This document shows positions 18,743 through 27,971 of a stretch of DNA of 64,000 nucleotides, piece after piece (the stretch's first letter is position 1; each line of letters starts with the position of its first letter). The DNA is from Synechococcus sp. A15-62 (GTDB taxonomy: Bacteria > Cyanobacteriota > Cyanobacteriia > PCC-6307 > Cyanobiaceae): NCBI RefSeq assembly GCF_014280075.1, contig NZ_CP047950.1:1736001-1800000 (forward strand), given 5' to 3'. The position numbers were made by a program, and so were the translations under genes. Below the pieces are notes generated by a model. That model saw nothing but the letters and a program-made list of their open reading frames with translations. It made no database searches and had not been told where the DNA came from.

Positions 18743-19926
18743 TCGTTTCCTCTCCCAATGTCGGGCCCGACCTCAGCCGGTTCGGGCCCATCGGCCTCGT
18801 GGTTGTGCAGTCCACCTCGCTGTGCAACCTCGATTGTTCGTATTGCTATCTGCCGGACCGGCAGAAGAAGCGGGTCTTTGACCTGGATCTGCTGCCCTTG
18901 TTGATGCAGCGGATTCTGGGAAGCCCCTATGCCGGGCCGGAATTTTCCCTGGTTTGGCATGCCGGTGAACCGCTCACCCTGCCCACCAGTTGGTATGACG
19001 AGGCGACGTCGATCCTGTATCGCAGCCTTGATCAGTTCAATGCGCAGGGGCTGGATTTCACCCAGCACGTGCAGACCAACGCCACGTTGATCAATGACGC
19101 GTGGTGCGACTGCTTCCGGCGCAACCGCATCGTGGTGGGCATCAGTGTGGATGGCCCTGAGGACATCCACGACGCCCACCGGCGCTTCCGCAATGGGCGC
19201 GGCTCCCATGCCATGGCGATGAAGGGGATTGAAGCCCTGCATCGCAACGATGTGCCCTTCCACTGCATCTCGGTGGTGACCGCCGATGCCATGGAGCAAC
19301 CGGAGCGGATGTACCGCTTCTTCCGCGACAACGGCATCAACGACGTGGGCTTCAACGTTGAGGAGCAGGAGGGGATCAACACCACTTCCTCGATGCAGGG
19401 CTCCGCGATGGAGGAGAAATACCGCGACTTCCTACGGGCCTTCTGGCGGCTGAGCGAGCAGGACGGTTATCCCGTGGTGCTGCGCGAATTCGAGCAGGTG
19501 ATCAGCCTGATCCAAGGCAATGCACGGATGACTCAGAACGAGCTGAATCGCCCGTTCTCGATCCTCAGCGTTGATTGGGAGGGCAATTTCTCCACCTTCG
19601 ACCCTGAACTGCTTTCGGTGGCCAGCGACCGCTACGGCAGCTTCAACCTTGGCAACATCAAGAATCTGTCGCTGGTGGAGTCCACCCACACCGATCAGTT
19701 CCGTCGGCTGATGGCCGACATGAGCAGCGGCGTGGAGACCTGCCACAAGGGCTGCGAGTACTTCGGCCTCTGTGGCGGGGGCAACGGCAGCAACAAGTTC
19801 TGGGAACACGGCACCCTGGCCTCCAGCGAAACCAACGCCTGCCGCTTCGGTACCCAGATCCCGACTCAGGTGCTGTTGGAGCGCTTTGAAGAAGGTCCTC
19901 CCCTGACTCCCCTCACCCCCAATTGA
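18739..19926 (+). CDS. grrM: GrrM-type radical SAM/SPASM peptide-modifying enzyme
   Basis: The enzyme binds a [4Fe-4S] cluster through Cys29, Cys33 and Cys36 (CNLDCSYCY) and has SPASM-type auxiliary-cluster cysteines near the C-terminus (Cys335, Cys339, Cys345, Cys368, with FGLCGGGNGSNKF). It is expected to crosslink aromatic-X-Asn motifs in GrrA by C-C bond formation. I set the start at GTG 18739, overlapping the grrA stop (GTGA), which gives 395 residues. A longer frame upstream would run through the grrA core and is not used. An 11-base gap precedes the next gene. Confidence 0.92.
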   Translation: MIVSSPNVGPDLSRFGPIGLVVVQSTSLCNLDCSYCYLPDRQKKRVFDLDLLPLLMQRILGSPYAGPEFSLVWHAGEPLTLPTSWYDEATSILYRSLDQFNAQGLDFTQHVQTNATLINDAWCDCFRRNRIVVGISVDGPEDIHDAHRRFRNGRGSHAMAMKGIEALHRNDVPFHCISVVTADAMEQPERMYRFFRDNGINDVGFNVEEQEGINTTSSMQGSAMEEKYRDFLRAFWRLSEQDGYPVVLREFEQVISLIQGNARMTQNELNRPFSILSVDWEGNFSTFDPELLSVASDRYGSFNLGNIKNLSLVESTHTDQFRRLMADMSSGVETCHKGCEYFGLCGGGNGSNKFWEHGTLASSETNACRFGTQIPTQVLLERFEEGPPLTPLTPN

Positions 19927-19937
19927 TCTCGTTTCCC

Positions 19938-20399
19938 ATGCGATCTCTCGCTGCTCTGCCCGTCCTGGGCCTGCTGCTGATGCCGTTGCAGGCCAATGCG
20001 GCCTGCAACTTTCTGCCCCCGGTGGGTGGCGGTGACCCGATTGTGAAAAAGAAAGTGGAGCGTCCCAAGGGGCTGATCGGCAAAGCCATCGGCCGCACCA
20101 ACTGGAACACCGATTTCGTGGTGGATCAGCCCTACCGCAGTTTCAAGCTGTTTTTCACCGCCGATTCCAGCGACCCCAGCAGCTATCCGGTCCAGGCCTT
20201 CCTCAAATTCAGCGATGGCAGCAACAGCAAGGTGGCCGATGAACAACTGCAGCCGCCCGTGGGCACCGGCCGGATGTTCGGCCCCTTCCAGCAGGTGCCT
20301 GGCAAAAGCATCAGCCAGGTGAATTTCAGGATCGGCGCCAACAAGGATCCACAGGCCACTGGATTCAGCTACCGGATCTCCGTTCAGGGCTGCCACTGA
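19938..20399 (+). CDS. Small secreted protein of unknown function beside grrM
   Basis: The gene encodes a 153-residue protein with a clear Sec signal (MRSLAALPVLGLLLMPLQANA, cleavage before AC). The mature part has a Cys at both ends (ACNFLPP and VQGCH), suggesting a disulfide, and beta-rich sequence (YRSFKLFFTA, QVNFRIGANK). I recognise no family. ATG 19938 fits the signal peptide; TTG 19923, overlapping the grrM stop, is an alternative. Its position right after grrM suggests a role in export, binding or stability of modified GrrA, which is inference. Confidence 0.75.
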   Translation: MRSLAALPVLGLLLMPLQANAACNFLPPVGGGDPIVKKKVERPKGLIGKAIGRTNWNTDFVVDQPYRSFKLFFTADSSDPSSYPVQAFLKFSDGSNSKVADEQLQPPVGTGRMFGPFQQVPGKSISQVNFRIGANKDPQATGFSYRISVQGCH

Positions 20400-20444
20400 T
20401 CGAACAACGGGGATTGCGTGCTCTGCTTAGGGTCGCGGGTTCTT

Positions 20445-20714
20445 GTGAGCTTCACCTTGAGCGAATCCTCCGCTTCACAACGCTGTGAGCTCTGCCAGGT
20501 CGTGATCGAAGACCGGCCTGGCCTTGCCGATGTGGTGACGTTCAGCAATGGCCCCCAGGGGAGCCGCAGCAAACTCTGGAGTCGCGTCTGTCAGTACGTG
20601 ACCGATCCGGAGCGTCGGCGCCTCTGCATCAATCAGGATTCCGACGGGCGCGGCGGCGAGCAGCCGGGCGACGCCTTCCCCGATGCACCAGCCATCGATC
20701 TGGGCAACACCTGA
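20445..20714 (+). CDS. Small Cys-containing protein of unknown function
   Basis: From GTG 20445 the frame gives an 89-residue soluble protein with CELC near residues 13-16, a third Cys (SRVCQYV) and a fourth (RRLCINQD). This spacing could bind metal. It has an acidic, proline-rich tail. No family is recognised, and a start at ATG 20418 is possible. It lies between the GRR cassette and rimP on the same strand. Amino acid composition looks like a real protein rather than a shadow. Confidence 0.6.
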   Translation: MSFTLSESSASQRCELCQVVIEDRPGLADVVTFSNGPQGSRSKLWSRVCQYVTDPERRRLCINQDSDGRGGEQPGDAFPDAPAIDLGNT

Positions 20715-20824
20715 CGCCGGTCGGACGGTCCCGTACATTGAAGGTGTGTCCGACGGGCATCTCCCTGCGGGAGATCGGTCACAACTGAAATGCACGTCGG
20801 GCCAACGTCCGCCCTCAGTTCGCG

Positions 20825-21292
20825 TTGCCTCATCCCCTGCTTCCGGATCTCGAAACGCTGGCCACCAACGTGGCCGCCAGCAAAGGCTTTGCCCTTTGCG
20901 GCATTCAGCTGCTCACCCACATGAGCCCGATGACCCTGGAAGTGCAGATCCGCCACAGCAGTGGAGCGGATGTGAGCCTCGACGACTGCGCGGGTTTCAG
21001 CGGCGTGCTGGGGGATGCCCTTGAGGCCTCCACCCTGCTCACTGACGCGTATGTTCTGGAGATCAGCAGTCCCGGCATCGGCGACCAGCTGTCCAGCGAT
21101 CGCGACTTTGAGACCTTCCGCGGGTTCCCCGTGGAGGTGCATCACCGCGACAAGGACGACAGCGAGCAACGTCTGGAGGGCCTCTTGCTCGAACGCGACG
21201 CCGACACGCTGCAGATCAACATTCGCGGGCGAATCAAACGGATTGCCCGGGATTGCGTGATTGGTGTCCGCCTCACGAGTCCAGGCAGCTGA
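20825..21292 (+). CDS. rimP: Ribosome maturation factor RimP
   Basis: RimP assists late 30S subunit assembly. The 155-residue protein has the N-terminal alpha/beta domain (GFALCGIQLL...LEVQIRHSSGADVSLDDC) and the family hallmark LEISSPGIGDQL, then the C-terminal SH3-like domain. The first start in frame is TTG 20825 and no strong ribosome site is visible, so the N-terminus is uncertain by a few residues. It begins the conserved rimP-nusA-ylxR-infB order. Confidence 0.92.
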   Translation: MPHPLLPDLETLATNVAASKGFALCGIQLLTHMSPMTLEVQIRHSSGADVSLDDCAGFSGVLGDALEASTLLTDAYVLEISSPGIGDQLSSDRDFETFRGFPVEVHHRDKDDSEQRLEGLLLERDADTLQINIRGRIKRIARDCVIGVRLTSPGS

Positions 21293-21347
21293 ACCCAGCG
21301 TTCACAGCCCCTGCAACCGCTCCCTTCATTTCCCCTAACCCAAAGCG

Positions 21348-22793
21348 ATGGCTCTCGTCCTGCTTCCCGGTCTCAGCAACCTGATCGACGACATCAGTGA
21401 AGAGAAGAAGCTGCCGCCGCAGGTGGTGGAAGCGGCCCTGCGGGAGGCCCTGCTGAAGGGGTACGAGCGCTACCGGCGCACCCTGTATCTCGGCATCAGC
21501 GAAGACCCCTTTGATGAGGAGTACTTCAGCAACTTCGACGTTGGCCTCGACCTGGAGGAGGAGGGCTACCGGGTTCTCGCCAGCAAGATCATTGTTGATG
21601 AGGTGGAGAGCGAAGACCACCAGATCGCCATCGCCGAGGTGATGCAGGTGGCCGATGATGCCCAGGTGGGCGACACGGTGGTGCTGGATGTCACCCCGGA
21701 GAAAGAGGATTTCGGTCGCATGGCCGCCGCCACCACCAAGCAAGTGCTGGCCCAGAAGCTGCGGGATCAGCAGCGCCGCATGATCCAGGAGGAGTTCGCT
21801 GATCTGGAGGATCCTGTGCTGACGGCCCGGGTGATCCGCTTCGAACGGCAGTCGGTGATCATGGCGGTCAGCTCAGGCCTGGGCCGTCCGGAAGTGGAGG
21901 CGGAGCTGCCCCGGCGCGATCAGCTGCCCAACGACAACTACCGCGCCAATGCCACCTTCAAGGTCTTCCTGAAAGAGGTGAGCGAAGTGCCCCGCCGGGG
22001 ACCGCAGCTGTTCGTCAGCCGCTCCAATGCTGGTCTGGTGGTTTACCTATTCGAGAACGAAGTTCCCGAAATCCAGGAAGGATCCGTTCGGATCGTGGCC
22101 GTGGCCCGTGAAGCCAATCCCCCCTCCCGTTCCGTGGGCCCCCGCACCAAGGTGGCCGTCGACAGCATCGAACGCGAGGTGGACCCCGTCGGCGCCTGCA
22201 TCGGCGCCCGCGGTTCCCGGATTCAGCAGGTGGTGAACGAACTGCGTGGAGAAAAAATCGACGTGATCCGCTGGTCCCAGGATCCGGGCCAATACATCGC
22301 CAATTCCCTCAGCCCCGCGCGGGTGGAGATGGTGCGCCTTGTGGATCCCGTGGGCCAGCACGCCCATGTCCTGGTGCCCCCCGATCAGCTGAGCCTGGCC
22401 ATCGGCCGCGAAGGCCAGAACGTGCGCCTGGCCGCCCGACTTACCGGCTGGAAGATCGACATCAAGAACTCCACCGAGTACGACCAAGAGGCCGAGGATG
22501 CCGTGGTGGCGGAGCTGATCTCCCAGCGCGAGGAAGAGGAAGCCCTCCAGCAGCAAGCCGAGGAACGGCTGGCCGCCGAACAGGCCGCTCGGGCGGAAGA
22601 GGATGCACGCCTGCGGGAGTTGTATCCACTGCCGGAAGACGAGGAGGAGTACGGAGAGGAGCAGCCCGAGCAGGAGTTTTCTGACGAGCAACCCGCTGAG
22701 GTGGAAGCCGGCACCGAGTCCGAGACCGAAGCCACGGATGCAGCGGTTGAAGCCGATGCGGATGCCGATCCCGATCAGGAGCAGGTCCGGTGA
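21348..22793 (+). CDS. nusA: Transcription termination/antitermination protein NusA
   Basis: NusA binds RNA polymerase and nascent RNA to control pausing, termination and antitermination. The 481-residue protein has an N-terminal polymerase-binding domain, an S1 domain (about 135-200) and two KH domains (GACIGARGSRIQQVVNELRG and LAIGREGQNVRLAARLTGW). The last roughly 100 residues are an acidic Glu/Asp-rich tail, much longer than in short cyanobacterial forms and likely disordered. It overlaps ylxR by 4 bases (GTGA). Confidence 0.97.
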   Translation: MALVLLPGLSNLIDDISEEKKLPPQVVEAALREALLKGYERYRRTLYLGISEDPFDEEYFSNFDVGLDLEEEGYRVLASKIIVDEVESEDHQIAIAEVMQVADDAQVGDTVVLDVTPEKEDFGRMAAATTKQVLAQKLRDQQRRMIQEEFADLEDPVLTARVIRFERQSVIMAVSSGLGRPEVEAELPRRDQLPNDNYRANATFKVFLKEVSEVPRRGPQLFVSRSNAGLVVYLFENEVPEIQEGSVRIVAVAREANPPSRSVGPRTKVAVDSIEREVDPVGACIGARGSRIQQVVNELRGEKIDVIRWSQDPGQYIANSLSPARVEMVRLVDPVGQHAHVLVPPDQLSLAIGREGQNVRLAARLTGWKIDIKNSTEYDQEAEDAVVAELISQREEEEALQQQAEERLAAEQAARAEEDARLRELYPLPEDEEEYGEEQPEQEFSDEQPAEVEAGTESETEATDAAVEADADADPDQEQVR

Positions 22794-23068
22794 GTGACCG
22801 CCCCGTCCTGCGTCGCTGCGTGGCCTGCCGCCAGCTCTTGGATCGCCGCCAACTCTGGAGGGTGATCCGCGACCATCAGGACGGAGTTCGCCTCGATGAG
22901 GGGATGGGCCGTTCGGCCTATCTCTGCCGAGAGGAGAACTGCCTTGAGGAGGCGACCCGTCGCAAACGCCTGCAGAAAGCCCTGCGTTGTCAGGTGCCCG
23001 AAACAGTGCTTGCGGTGTTGAAACAGCGGCTTAACCAAAGCGTTGGTGAATCCGCTGAGGCAGACTGA
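22790..23068 (+). CDS. ylxR: YlxR family RNA-binding protein (DUF448)
   Basis: The 92-residue basic protein begins VLRRCVACRQLLDRRQLWRV, the YlxR/DUF448 signature, with the GRSAYLCREENCLEEA segment further on. The family binds RNA; one homologue modulates RNase P. The gene sits between nusA and infB as in many bacteria, sharing 4 bases with nusA and leaving 69 bases before infB. Confidence 0.93.
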   Translation: MSDRPVLRRCVACRQLLDRRQLWRVIRDHQDGVRLDEGMGRSAYLCREENCLEEATRRKRLQKALRCQVPETVLAVLKQRLNQSVGESAEAD

Positions 23069-23137
23069 ACATTGGCCCCACGTTGTGCGTGGCCACCGCG
23101 GCATTCCATGCCCGGACCGATCGGAGACCCGAACTGA

Positions 23138-26100
23138 ATGACCAGCAGCGGCAAAGTCAGAATTTACGAGCTGTCCAAGGACCTCGGCCTTGAGAACAAG
23201 GACGTGCTGGATGCGGCTGAAAAGCTGTCGATCGCTGCGAAGAGCCACAGCAGCTCGATCAGTGACGCTGAAGCCGTAAAGATCCGTTCGCTGCTTGGCA
23301 AGGGCGGGAATGGTGCGAAACCCGCTGCCGCGGCCCCTGCCAAGCCCGCACCGGGCAAGGCCATCCTCTCGGTGAAGAAAGCGGCCCCCGCCACTCCGAG
23401 CAAGCCCACCCCGGCGGTGAGCAAACCGGTTGCCAAGCCCGTGGTCACCAAACCCACGGCTGCGGCCAAACCACAGGCGGCCCCAAAGCCTCCCGCAGCG
23501 GCCACGCCCAAACCGGTGATCAGCAAGCCCGCACCGACCCCAGTGAAAGCGTCGGCAGCACCGGCTCGGCCCGCCGCTCCTCAGAAACCACCGGCAGCAC
23601 CGGCGCGACCAACGGCGGCAAAGCCCGTGCCTCGGCCTGCCGCGGCCAAGCCTCAGGTCGTCAGCAAGCCTGCTGCGGGCAAACCGGAACTGGTGAGCAA
23701 GCCCAAAGCTGCTGCCAAACCCACGGCACCCACGCCACGGCCCACACCGGCTCGCCCGACGCCTCGCCCTGCAGGGGCCGGAAGTCCAGCACGGCCCACC
23801 CCCGGCCAGGGTCAGCCCAAGCCACAGATCATCCGTTCTGGGGCCCCGTCTCGGCCCGGTTCTCCAACCCGTGCCGGCGCTCCCGCGAAACCCGGCGCAC
23901 CCTCACGCCCCACCCCCCGGCCTGAACTGGTCGGTAAACCCGTCCCCCGCCGTCCTGCGGGCACCGGCGTGCCTCAACGTCAGGGGGGGCCAAGCCGTCC
24001 GGGAGCACCCACCCGACAGGGTCGCCCTGGGATGCCTCCCCGCAGCGGCAACACCCTGGAACTGGTCGGCAAGCCGATTCGTCGCGACGGCAGCACCACC
24101 GGTAGCGGTCGTCCGGGAGCACCCACCCGTCCAGGAGCACCTGGACGCCCCGGCATGCCCGCTGGAATGCGCAAACCGGTGGCTCCCGGTGAGCTCATGC
24201 AGCTGCAGAAGCCTGTCGGCAGGCCAGCAGCACCGGCACCCCGTCGTCCCGATGCACCCACCAAAGCCGGTGCAGGTGCAGGAACGGCAACCCCGCCCGT
24301 GGCGCGCCCGAACGCCCCCTCGGCACCGCGTCGACCCAGCTTCCGTCCTGGTGGCCCTGGTGGCCAACGGCGGCCTGGGCGGCCCGACTGGGATGACAGC
24401 GCCCGGCTCGATGCTCTGCGCAGCCGCTCGCCGCAGAAACAGCGCCAGAAGGTGCACATCATCGGCGAGAACGACGACTCCCTGGCGGCACAGACCGGCG
24501 GTTTCGCCGGCGAGCAGGAGAACATGGTTCTCTCGGCGAGCCTGGCGCGTCCCGCCAAGCCCAAGTCGCAACAGCGCACCGCACCCAAGCCGGTGGCGGC
24601 GATGCGGAAGCGCAAGAAGGAAACCGCCCGTCAGCGTCAGCGCCGGCGTGCCATGGAGCTGCGAGCAGCTCGGGAAGCCAAGCAGGTGCGGCCCGAAATG
24701 ATCGTGGTGCCGGAGGACAACCTCACGGTGCAGGAACTGGCAGACATGCTGAGCGTCGAAAGCTCAGAAATCATCAAATCCCTGTTCTTCAAAGGGATCA
24801 TCGCCACGGTCACCCAGACCCTGGACATGCCAACAATCGAGGCCGTCGCCGACGAATTTGGTGTGCCAGTGCTGCAGGACGACGTGGAGGAGGCGGCCAA
24901 GAAGACCGTCGAAATGATCGAAGAGGCCGACAAGGCTCACCTGATCCGGCGTCCGCCCGTGGTCACCGTCATGGGCCACGTCGACCACGGCAAAACCAGC
25001 CTTCTGGATGCCATCCGTCAGGCCCGCGTCGCTGCGGGTGAGGCCGGCGGCATCACGCAGCACATCGGTGCGTATCAGGTTGAGATCGAGCACAACAACG
25101 AGCAGCGCAAGCTCACCTTCCTGGACACTCCGGGCCACGAAGCGTTCACGGCCATGCGAGCCCGCGGCACCAAGGTGACCGACGTGGCTGTGCTGGTGGT
25201 GGCCGCCGATGACGGCGTCAGGCCGCAGACCCTGGAAGCCATCAGCCACGCCCGGGCCGCCGAAGTGCCGATTGTGGTGGCAATCAACAAGATCGACAAG
25301 GAAGGTTCATCGCCCGAACGGGTGAAACAGGAGCTGTCTGAGCAAAACCTGCTGGCAGAAGACTGGGGCGGCGATGTGGTGATGGTGCCGGTGAGCGCCA
25401 TCAAGGGCGAAAACATCGACAAGCTGCTGGAGATGCTGCTGCTGGTCACCGAAGTGGAAGACCTGCAGGCCAACCCGGATCGTCTGGCCCGCGGCACCGT
25501 GATCGAAGCTCACCTCGACAAAGCCAAAGGCCCTGTCGCCACGCTACTGGTGCAGAACGGCACCCTCAAAACAGGCGACGTTTTGGCCGCTGGTCCGGTG
25601 CTGGGCAAGGTTCGGGCCATGGTGGACGACAACCGCCAACGGCTCAAGCAAGCTGGTCCTTCCTTTGCGGTGGAGGCCCTGGGCTTCAGCGAGGTGCCCA
25701 CCGCCGGTGATGAGTTCGAGGTGTACCCCGACGAGAAATCGGCCCGTGCCGTCGTGGGCGATCGCGCCTCCGATGCCCGTGCCACCCGACTGGCCCAGCA
25801 GATGGCGTCACGACGCGTCTCGCTCACAGCCATGTCCGGCCAGGCCAATGACGGCGAGCTCAAGGAACTCAACCTGATTCTCAAAGCCGACGTTCAGGGC
25901 TCTGTGGAAGCCATCCTCGGATCGCTCGAACAGCTGCCCAAGGATGAGGTGCAGGTGAGGGTGCTGCTCTCGGCCCCTGGCGAAATCACCGAAACCGACG
26001 TCGACCTGGCAGCTGCCTCCGGCGCGGTGATCGTGGGCTTCAACACCTCCATGGCCTCCGGCGCCAAGAAAGCTGCGGATGCCACCGGCGTTGACGTTCG

Positions 26101-26476
26101 CGACTACGACGTGATCTACAAGCTTCTGGAAGACATCCAGATGGCGATGGAAGGTCTGCTGGAGCCGGAACTGGTGGAGGAAGCCCTGGGCGAAGCCGAG
26201 GTGCGCGCCGTTTTCACCATCGGCAAGAGCGCCGTGGCCGGCTGTTATGTCACCACCGGCAAGCTGCATCGCAACTGCAGGGTGCGGGTGCACCGCGGAA
26301 AACAGGTGGTTTACGAGGGCGACCTCGACTCCCTGCGTCGCAACAAGGACGACGTCAAGGAAGTGGCCACTGGCTTCGAATGTGGTGTCGGCACCGATCG
26401 GTTCGCCAACTGGGAAGAGGGGGATCGCATTGAGGCCTTCAAGATGGTCACCCAACGCCGCAAACTCACCACCTGA
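23138..26476 (+). CDS. infB: Translation initiation factor IF-2
   Basis: IF-2 is the GTPase that delivers fMet-tRNA to the 30S subunit. The G domain starts with GHVDHGKT at about residue 613, followed by DTPGHEAF and NKIDK. The C-terminal fMet-tRNA-binding domain is complete ([18 protein letters not shown]). Residues 50-430 are a very long Pro/Ala/Lys/Arg/Gly low-complexity linker, making the protein 1112 residues. The N-terminal IF2N motif ([18 protein letters not shown]) is present. Confidence 0.98.
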   Translation: MTSSGKVRIYELSKDLGLENKDVLDAAEKLSIAAKSHSSSISDAEAVKIRSLLGKGGNGAKPAAAAPAKPAPGKAILSVKKAAPATPSKPTPAVSKPVAKPVVTKPTAAAKPQAAPKPPAAATPKPVISKPAPTPVKASAAPARPAAPQKPPAAPARPTAAKPVPRPAAAKPQVVSKPAAGKPELVSKPKAAAKPTAPTPRPTPARPTPRPAGAGSPARPTPGQGQPKPQIIRSGAPSRPGSPTRAGAPAKPGAPSRPTPRPELVGKPVPRRPAGTGVPQRQGGPSRPGAPTRQGRPGMPPRSGNTLELVGKPIRRDGSTTGSGRPGAPTRPGAPGRPGMPAGMRKPVAPGELMQLQKPVGRPAAPAPRRPDAPTKAGAGAGTATPPVARPNAPSAPRRPSFRPGGPGGQRRPGRPDWDDSARLDALRSRSPQKQRQKVHIIGENDDSLAAQTGGFAGEQENMVLSASLARPAKPKSQQRTAPKPVAAMRKRKKETARQRQRRRAMELRAAREAKQVRPEMIVVPEDNLTVQELADMLSVESSEIIKSLFFKGIIATVTQTLDMPTIEAVADEFGVPVLQDDVEEAAKKTVEMIEEADKAHLIRRPPVVTVMGHVDHGKTSLLDAIRQARVAAGEAGGITQHIGAYQVEIEHNNEQRKLTFLDTPGHEAFTAMRARGTKVTDVAVLVVAADDGVRPQTLEAISHARAAEVPIVVAINKIDKEGSSPERVKQELSEQNLLAEDWGGDVVMVPVSAIKGENIDKLLEMLLLVTEVEDLQANPDRLARGTVIEAHLDKAKGPVATLLVQNGTLKTGDVLAAGPVLGKVRAMVDDNRQRLKQAGPSFAVEALGFSEVPTAGDEFEVYPDEKSARAVVGDRASDARATRLAQQMASRRVSLTAMSGQANDGELKELNLILKADVQGSVEAILGSLEQLPKDEVQVRVLLSAPGEITETDVDLAAASGAVIVGFNTSMASGAKKAADATGVDVRDYDVIYKLLEDIQMAMEGLLEPELVEEALGEAEVRAVFTIGKSAVAGCYVTTGKLHRNCRVRVHRGKQVVYEGDLDSLRRNKDDVKEVATGFECGVGTDRFANWEEGDRIEAFKMVTQRRKLTT

Positions 26477-26490
26477 CCCCGCAAGCGACC

Positions 26491-27771
26491 GTGCAGCCCC
26501 GCAGCGAGCCCCTGCTCTGGCTTCAGTGCCTGGCCCTTGGAGCCATCCCCCTGGAGCTGCTGCTGATCCGCCTGGTTCTGGCTGGTGCGGATCCAGGCCC
26601 TGTGCCCGGTGTGGAGCGAGTTCTGATCTGGGGCGTCGGGGTCTTGGCGCCAGCCGTCGCCTTGTGGCGACGACCCGCCGACTGGGGGTCCCTGCTGCTG
26701 GTGCGTCAACCGCTGGCCAGCCGCAGCAGTGATCAACTCCGCATCAGTGCATCGCATGGCGCCCTGAGGAGCCGCCTGGCCGTGGTGATGGCCGCTGTCA
26801 TCCTGCTGCCTGTCCTCTGGTGGCTGGACGATTCAGCAGTGCTCGCGAGTGAGTTTTCCCCGGTATCGGGTCAGTCTCGACTGGCCACCCTGCTGCTGGT
26901 CAGCCCATTGCTGGCCTTAATGGTCTGGCAGGTGCAACAGATGGTTCAAGCAGCAGCACTGCTGCTGCTGGGATCAACAGCACCGGTTGCCAGCACCGAT
27001 GCAAGCTTTCGTGCTGACGCTGTGGCAACGCAGCGCACGAGCCTTGGCCTGCAACTGCTCAACCTCCCGAGCCTGGAGTGGCCGGAGCCTGCTGAGAAGC
27101 CGAGCAATCAGGGGGCCGATGGGGCCATGTCTGTGGAAGACAGCGAGCCGGAGACAGACGACAGCACTGAGAAAGACAGCACTGAAGACGTCAACGCTGC
27201 CGATATCAGCTCTGACAACGAAGAGCCAGACGACGAAACTTCAGCTCTCAAACTGACGACAGCTGAGGAGTCTGATGACACTGAAGAGACGGCTCCAACA
27301 AGCGATCAAGACGCCGATGAAGCCATCGGCATGGAAGACAGCGAGCCGGAGACAGACGACAGCACTGAGAAAGACAGCACTGAAGACGTCAACGCTGCCG
27401 ATATCAGCTCTGACAACGAAGAGCCAGACGACGAAACTTCAGCACTCAAACTGACGACGGCTGAGGAGTCTGACGAGACTGAGCCCGAAGCCTCTATTGA
27501 ACCCGTCGAACCTCCGGCTCAGGTTGAGGAGCCTGAAGACATCGGTGCAAATGTCGCCGATGAATCAACCTTCGCCGCTTCCGGCTCTGTTCCGGTCGAA
27601 CCAGAGCAGAGCGGAGAAGAGCAGGAGAGCACCGCCCTGGATACCGAAATCAGCCAGATCGACAGTGTCGCCGGCGGAAGCACGGAAGGCCATCGTGAAC
27701 AGGCCGAGGCCAGCGGAAGCGAAGAGAGCGAACCAGACGAGCCGTCTGAGCCCACGCCAGGGGGTCTGTGA
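26491..27771 (+). CDS. Low-complexity-tail membrane protein next to infB
   Basis: The 426-residue protein has four hydrophobic segments in its first roughly 160 residues (LLWLQCLALGAIPLELLLI, RVLIWGVGVLAPAVALW, AVVMAAVILLPVLWWL and LATLLLVSPLLALMVW). A long acidic Glu/Asp/Ser/Thr tail follows. This matches a cyanobacterial family named for its low-complexity tail and found after infB. The tail contains a 198-base-period duplication (27134-27473). The last 207 bases are antisense to a DUF3493 gene, so the end of the tail may be a recent extension. Function is unknown. Confidence 0.8.
   Translation: MQPRSEPLLWLQCLALGAIPLELLLIRLVLAGADPGPVPGVERVLIWGVGVLAPAVALWRRPADWGSLLLVRQPLASRSSDQLRISASHGALRSRLAVVMAAVILLPVLWWLDDSAVLASEFSPVSGQSRLATLLLVSPLLALMVWQVQQMVQAAALLLLGSTAPVASTDASFRADAVATQRTSLGLQLLNLPSLEWPEPAEKPSNQGADGAMSVEDSEPETDDSTEKDSTEDVNAADISSDNEEPDDETSALKLTTAEESDDTEETAPTSDQDADEAIGMEDSEPETDDSTEKDSTEDVNAADISSDNEEPDDETSALKLTTAEESDETEPEASIEPVEPPAQVEEPEDIGANVADESTFAASGSVPVEPEQSGEEQESTALDTEISQIDSVAGGSTEGHREQAEASGSEESEPDEPSEPTPGGL
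27134..27473 (+). repeat. Two-copy direct repeat (142 bp, period 198 bp) inside the low-complexity tail
   Basis: Bases 27134-27275 and 27332-27473 are identical apart from about two substitutions. Each copy encodes an acidic block EDSEPETDDSTEKDSTEDVN followed by AADISSDNEEPDDETSALKL. The period of 198 bases preserves the reading frame. The near identity points to a recent duplication. Confidence 0.92.
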
Positions 27772-27837
27772 CTCTTTGAGCAACCGCTCCCTCAAGGCGG
27801 GATCCAGGCTGGATTTGGAGCGCTGATTATCGGACAA
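27565..27837 (-). CDS. DUF3493 family small membrane protein
   Basis: The 90-residue product has the family pattern LDPALRERLLKESQTPWRGL then RRLVWFALFASAGLGLF and a second hydrophobic helix (GGALLLFSALLWF). DUF3493 proteins are found in cyanobacteria and plastids, where a plant relative has been linked to photosystem II assembly. The ATG is at 27837-27835. The gene overlaps the last 207 bases of the convergent low-complexity-tail gene on the other strand, and its start is 43 bases from tRNA-Thr in the opposite direction. Confidence 0.85.
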   Translation of the reverse strand: MSDNQRSKSSLDPALRERLLKESQTPWRGLRRLVWFALFASAGLGLFTMAFRASAGDTVDLADFGIQGGALLLFSALLWFDRNRAGSGEG

Positions 27838-27878
27838 ACATCCAAGACGGATTCAGAGCAAATGTTAAATTGCTGGTG

Positions 27879-27953
<75 letters not shown>

Positions 27954-27971
27954 TTCGATCAAAATGGATGC

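Noticed and set aside
23829..24615. Several open frames on both strands in the infB linker
   Set aside because: They come from the Pro/Ala/Arg-rich low-complexity sequence of IF-2 and have no independent support.
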